DNA of 9,752 nt from RGIG6353 sp045594565 (lineage in GTDB: Bacteria > Bacillota > Clostridia > Oscillospirales > SIG627), in the NCBI GenBank assembly GCA_045594565.1, contig JAZNYT010000096.1, forward strand, positions 1 through 9,752. The letters run 5' to 3'. Under the pieces are notes generated by a model that had not been told where the DNA came from, ran no database searches, and worked only from the letters and a program-made list of their open reading frames with translations. Position numbers and translations under genes: made by a program. Shown here in pieces: positions 6,755 to 9,752 of this stretch (position 1 is its first letter; every line of letters starts with the position of its first letter).

Positions 6755-6856
6755 TCCTATATCTCCCGAGGAATCAATCTTTCTATAAGCACCGAAAGTC
6801 CTGCGAAGCATATAACAACGCCCGATATAAAAGTCCCTTGCTTTTTTAGATCCCAT
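6755..6856 (-). pseudogene. Decayed 5' fragment of a second YeiH-type transporter gene
   Basis: On the minus strand an ATG at 6856 is followed by MGSKK, then the frame shifts. The other frame reads KQGTFISGVVICFAGLSVLI and then ERLIPREI before a stop. This aligns with residues 7-36 of the intact transporter (KQGTFILGVAICFAVAGLSV, then FLEKLIPGEM), apart from a two-residue deletion. Similarity ends about where copy A reaches codon 37. The ribosome site has drifted from AAGGAG to AAGGTG. It cannot make a transporter. Confidence 0.85.
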
Positions 6857-7019
6857 AATATGACACCTTAAATTGTCTGTTGCTACTTGATTCTAACACA
6901 AAGCCATGCTAAAATCATATTGTATATCGGTTCAAAAACAAAATGGACGGTAAGATATTATGAAAAGATTTTTAAATATAACAAACGGAGATTACTTTAA
7001 CTCTTATTTCCTTGAAAAA
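6756..7019. repeat. Duplicated divergent cassette, copy B
   Basis: This is the second copy of the segment at 2578-2849, in the same orientation and about 4.18 kb away. The matching blocks include CCTTAAATTGTCTGTT near the transporter start, TTGATT in the promoter and ATGAAAAGATTTTTAAAT at the DUF1835 start. Here the DUF1835 side is intact and the transporter side is broken. The 6702-6755 stretch just before it holds no gene and no convincing terminator. Confidence 0.85.
6887..6915 (+). promoter_or_regulatory. Promoter of the DUF1835-hydrolase operon
   Basis: TTGATT (6887-6892) and TAAAAT (6910-6915) are separated by 17 bases, at the position equivalent to the divergent promoter in copy A. 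The -10 is better here than the CAAAAT in copy A. On the minus strand the equivalent boxes have degraded to ATGATT and TAGAAT, consistent with loss of the transporter in this copy. Confidence 0.55.
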
Positions 7020-7619
7020 TTCGGCGGTGAAGCTATCCCATTCCGTGAGTGCATGATGGACGGCAATACTGTAATTGACATATTTTCAGAAGAATTTATC
7101 TGCATAAGGTCAGAAACGCTAGGGGTGAGTGCCGACGAGTACAAAAAGAACGCACCTCTTCTTGGAACCGACCTTGAAAGCTTTGACGGAGTTGCTCTTT
7201 GGTTTGGCAAGGACACCTTTTGTCAGATGAATCTAATAACACTCCTCGCCTATCTCGAAGAAAAAGAATATAAAAAAGAAATCTCCCTCAATTACATTGA
7301 CGATGAAACCTTTGAGATAATTGAAAAAAATATAGCCGTTTCTCTCGGTTGCTATAAAAAACTGTACGAGGAAATTCTCATATCAAAAAATAAGCCTTCC
7401 TCCAACGGAGTGCTTGTTGAAAAAGCGGTAGACCTTTATTTTGACTATCTTTCGGAAGATGGCGCACTTGCAAGGCTGGTGCGTGAAAGTCGAGAAAAAA
7501 GCAATACAGAAATTTTAACCTTACTACTTAAAAGCTCCGCAGAATATGGACTGTCAGACGTTCAAGCGGAAAAGCTTATAAAAAATCACAAAACAGGAGT
7601 TTATCATGAACAAGTTTGA
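6960..7619 (+). CDS. DUF1835 domain-containing protein
   Basis: A 219-residue soluble protein. The N-terminus (FLNITNGDYFNSYFLEKFGG then EAIPFRECMMDGN, residues 4-36) and the block FDGVALWFGKDTFCQMNLIT match the DUF1835 pattern (an HITNGD-type start followed by a VALWF.HD.Y.Q..LL-type block). The biochemical role of this family is not established, to my knowledge. The C-terminal 100 residues are helical and lysine/glutamate rich; I recognise nothing further in them. The ATG follows GGACGG, a weak site, nine bases away. The stop codon lies 11 bases beyond the start of the next gene, giving a 14-base overlap and probable translational coupling to the hydrolase. A broken second copy of its first 20 codons lies at 2790. 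Confidence 0.75.
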   Translation: MKRFLNITNGDYFNSYFLEKFGGEAIPFRECMMDGNTVIDIFSEEFICIRSETLGVSADEYKKNAPLLGTDLESFDGVALWFGKDTFCQMNLITLLAYLEEKEYKKEISLNYIDDETFEIIEKNIAVSLGCYKKLYEEILISKNKPSSNGVLVEKAVDLYFDYLSEDGALARLVRESREKSNTEILTLLLKSSAEYGLSDVQAEKLIKNHKTGVYHEQV

Positions 7620-9752
7620 ACCTTACAAATTTCGAAACAGAGACTACCTGAAAACGGGTTCATTAAAGCCCACCCCAAACGCGGATGAAGAGGCAATTTG
7701 TACAATTACCGACGAATGGGAAATCGTACTTCCTAAAACCGATTCAAGACTTGTAAAATTCTATTCAAACGATTTGTTTCAGTTTCTCGTTGACTCATTC
7801 TCACTTTCACTCCGTGTTAAATTCACCGAGAATATGGATGAGGAAATAAAAAATCCCAACAAAAAAATACTTCTTAATATAGACGAAAATGCCGTAAAAT
7901 CAAAGCAAGAGGGCGCTTATTACATTACAGTAACCGAAAACTTTGTAAAAATCACAGGTAAGAGTGAGCGAGGCACGGCACAAGGAGTTTACCACCTTGA
8001 AGATATTTTCGGACTTCGCGGTGAGGCAAAGCTTCCTGCAGAGGACACCGAGCACGCTCCCCTCTTCTCACCCAGAATGACGCATCCCGGATTTGAGCTT
8101 GACACCTGCTCCGACGAATTTTTCTCTGCCGCTGCTCACGCGGGCTTCGATGCCGTTCTTATCTATATGGTGCATCCCGATATGGTTTTACACGGACTTG
8201 AAGACCCCGATGCATACTTCGCAGGACACACCTGCGGTTACTGTGACTTCAATCATCTGGTATGGCGTGCCAAGGGGTACGGTATCGACGTATACCTTTA
8301 CAGTAAAATAAGATGTGATATGCACCCCGATGACGAGGGTGCCGAAGAGTTTTATGAAAAATACTTCGGTGAGGTCTTCAAAAAGACACCCGACGTAAAG
8401 GGTATTGTATTCGTCGGTGAAACCTTCGAATTTCCTTCTAAGGATACCCGTACAGCAGGTGTGGGATACAGAAATAAGCCCAAGGACGATCCCCGTCCCG
8501 CTACAGGATACTACCCTTGCTATGATTATCCCGACCTTATAAATATGGTAAAAAAGAAGATACGTGCCTACGCGCCCAATATTGATATCATCTTTTGGAG
8601 CTACAACTGGGGATGGGTAGACAAAGAAGCACGACTTGAACTTATGGACAATCTGCCGAAGGATATTTCTTATCAAGTTACCTTTGAAATGTGGGAATAC
8701 CTCAAAGACGATCTGGGTAACGAATATAAGATTGCCGACTATTCCATTGCATTTCCCGGTCCTTGCCAGGTGTTCGTTGACGAGGCGGAAAGAGCAAAGG
8801 AGCTTGGTCTCACTCTTTATTCTATGACAAACACAGGAGGAAGAACCTGGGACATCGGGTCAGCTCCCTACCTGCCCGTTCCGTATCAGTGGCAGAAGCG
8901 TTATAAGAATATTCGCGAGTCACATGAGCTTTACGGACTTTCGGGACTTATGGAAAGCCATCAATACGGTTATATGCCCTCTTTCCTCGGATTCTTTGCA
9001 AAAAATGCCTTTACCACAAACAGTATGACAGACGAAAAGTGTCTTGATGCTATTGCAAAAAGAGACTGGGGCGAGGGCTACACAGAAGCACTTGCGGCAT
9101 GGGAGATTTTCAGCAGCGGAATTGCACAGACTGTCCCCTGTGTTGCCGACCAATACGGTGCCTACCGATGCGGTCCAAGTTACCCTATGCTTTTCGATCA
9201 GGAAAGAGAAGAGCTCCCCAGCTTCCCCACACCCCCTTGGGCATCCCGTCAAGGTATAGGTATATGGAATCCTATATGCTATGACAGAGTATTCCCCAAC
9301 GTAGACTGGTCTCTTATGAGACTCAGGCACGCGAAGGAAGCAAAAAGATGCTTTGAGCTTGGCGTAGAAAAGCTATATAAAGCCCTTGAGCTCTCGGGTA
9401 AAAATACAACCGAGCAGATAGAGCAGATTGCAGTGGCAGAATACATAGGTTGTACTTATACTACTGCGGTAAACCTTATGCGTTGGGAGATAGCGAAGCA
9501 TATGCTTCTGGGAATCGGTGAAGAGCACCCCGAGGAAGACGTAAAGAGACTTCTTGAGGCGCTTGGACTTCCTTCCTACGAGAAAAATACTCTCGTCAAC
9601 TTTATGCACAGAGTTATAGAGGAAGAAAAAGAAAACGTTGACCACGCACTCACCTGTCAGGAAAAGGATTCGAGAATCGGCTTTGAGGCTTCTTCCGAAT
9701 ATTTCTTCGATGATAAAACGGCTGTATGGAAAAACACAGTAAACGAAGAATC
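7606..9752 (+). CDS. Second GH20-like glycoside hydrolase, 3' end outside the window
   Basis: The frame starts at an ATG with CAGGAG six bases upstream, inside the end of the DUF1835 gene, and stays open for 715 codons to the window edge. It is a diverged paralogue of the protein at 3867: shared blocks are MHPDDEG (239-245), VFVGETFEF (267-275), YNWGW (333-337), TNTGGRTWDIG (408-418), GLMESHQYGYMPS (447-459) and DQYGAYRCGPSYP. The conserved Gly-Glu residue is E272 and the Gly-Leu-X-Glu residue is E450, 178 residues apart against 176 in the paralogue. Residues about 20-135 form the GH20b-like domain (ITGKSERGTAQGVYHLEDIF). No signal peptide is seen. By comparison with the paralogue only about 20-30 residues are missing at the C-terminus. 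The substrate is unknown; the divergence suggests a different but related glycoside. Confidence 0.78.
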   Translation, partial: MNKFEPYKFRNRDYLKTGSLKPTPNADEEAICTITDEWEIVLPKTDSRLVKFYSNDLFQFLVDSFSLSLRVKFTENMDEEIKNPNKKILLNIDENAVKSKQEGAYYITVTENFVKITGKSERGTAQGVYHLEDIFGLRGEAKLPAEDTEHAPLFSPRMTHPGFELDTCSDEFFSAAAHAGFDAVLIYMVHPDMVLHGLEDPDAYFAGHTCGYCDFNHLVWRAKGYGIDVYLYSKIRCDMHPDDEGAEEFYEKYFGEVFKKTPDVKGIVFVGETFEFPSKDTRTAGVGYRNKPKDDPRPATGYYPCYDYPDLINMVKKKIRAYAPNIDIIFWSYNWGWVDKEARLELMDNLPKDISYQVTFEMWEYLKDDLGNEYKIADYSIAFPGPCQVFVDEAERAKELGLTLYSMTNTGGRTWDIGSAPYLPVPYQWQKRYKNIRESHELYGLSGLMESHQYGYMPSFLGFFAKNAFTTNSMTDEKCLDAIAKRDWGEGYTEALAAWEIFSSGIAQTVPCVADQYGAYRCGPSYPMLFDQEREELPSFPTPPWASRQGIGIWNPICYDRVFPNVDWSLMRLRHAKEAKRCFELGVEKLYKALELSGKNTTEQIEQIAVAEYIGCTYTTAVNLMRWEIAKHMLLGIGEEHPEEDVKRLLEALGLPSYEKNTLVNFMHRVIEEEKENVDHALTCQEKDSRIGFEASSEYFFDDKTAVWKNTVNEE

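Noticed and set aside
8188..8676. A 162-codon minus-strand open frame opposite the second hydrolase
   Set aside because: The plus strand encodes a continuous protein with conserved blocks shared with its paralogue; the minus frame has no motif or start signal.

Overview
The window looks like chromosomal DNA from a low-to-moderate GC Gram-positive bacterium of the Clostridia (gut Oscillospiraceae or Ruminococcaceae type). This rests on strong purine-rich ribosome binding sites, TATAAT and TTGATT-type promoters, and the protein families present. It is an inference; no species is recognised.

Layout. Bases 1-15 look like the 3' end of a tRNA-Ser that begins outside the window, followed by two strong hairpins (21-69 and 73-106). 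An IS3-family element follows, with a single-ORF DDE transposase on the minus strand (229-1353). Bases 1354-1663 hold the transposase promoter, a 17-bp hairpin, a second tRNA-Ser-like 3' fragment and a bidirectional terminator. A UPF0324/YeiH-type membrane transporter follows on the minus strand (1664-2689). Next come a truncated 5' fragment of a DUF1835 gene (2790-2858), an AraC-family regulator on the minus strand (2907-3752) and, divergently on the plus strand, a GH20-like glycoside hydrolase (3867-5957) and a creatininase-family amidohydrolase (5964-6701). After these comes a decayed 5' fragment of a second transporter copy (about 6755-6856, minus), an intact DUF1835 gene (6960-7619) and a second GH20-like protein (7606 to the window edge, open at its 3' end).

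Two observations stand out. First, the segment with the transporter start, the divergent promoter and the DUF1835 start is present twice, at about 2578-2849 and 6756-7019. The copies have decayed reciprocally: copy A keeps the transporter and has lost the DUF1835 gene, while copy B keeps the DUF1835 gene and has lost the transporter. The regulator, hydrolase and creatininase genes lie between them. Second, the two large hydrolase-like proteins are diverged paralogues. Their barrel does not show the canonical GH20 Asp-Glu pair, but both keep Glu residues in a Gly-Glu motif and in a Gly-Leu-X-Glu motif about 177 residues apart.

How they may work together (inference). The AraC protein probably senses a sugar-like ligand and controls the adjacent hydrolase-creatininase operon. 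The hydrolases show no signal peptide, so they would act in the cytoplasm on small imported glycosides, and the creatininase-like enzyme may hydrolyse an amide in the released product. No sugar importer is visible here. The last two genes overlap by 14 bases and are probably co-translated.
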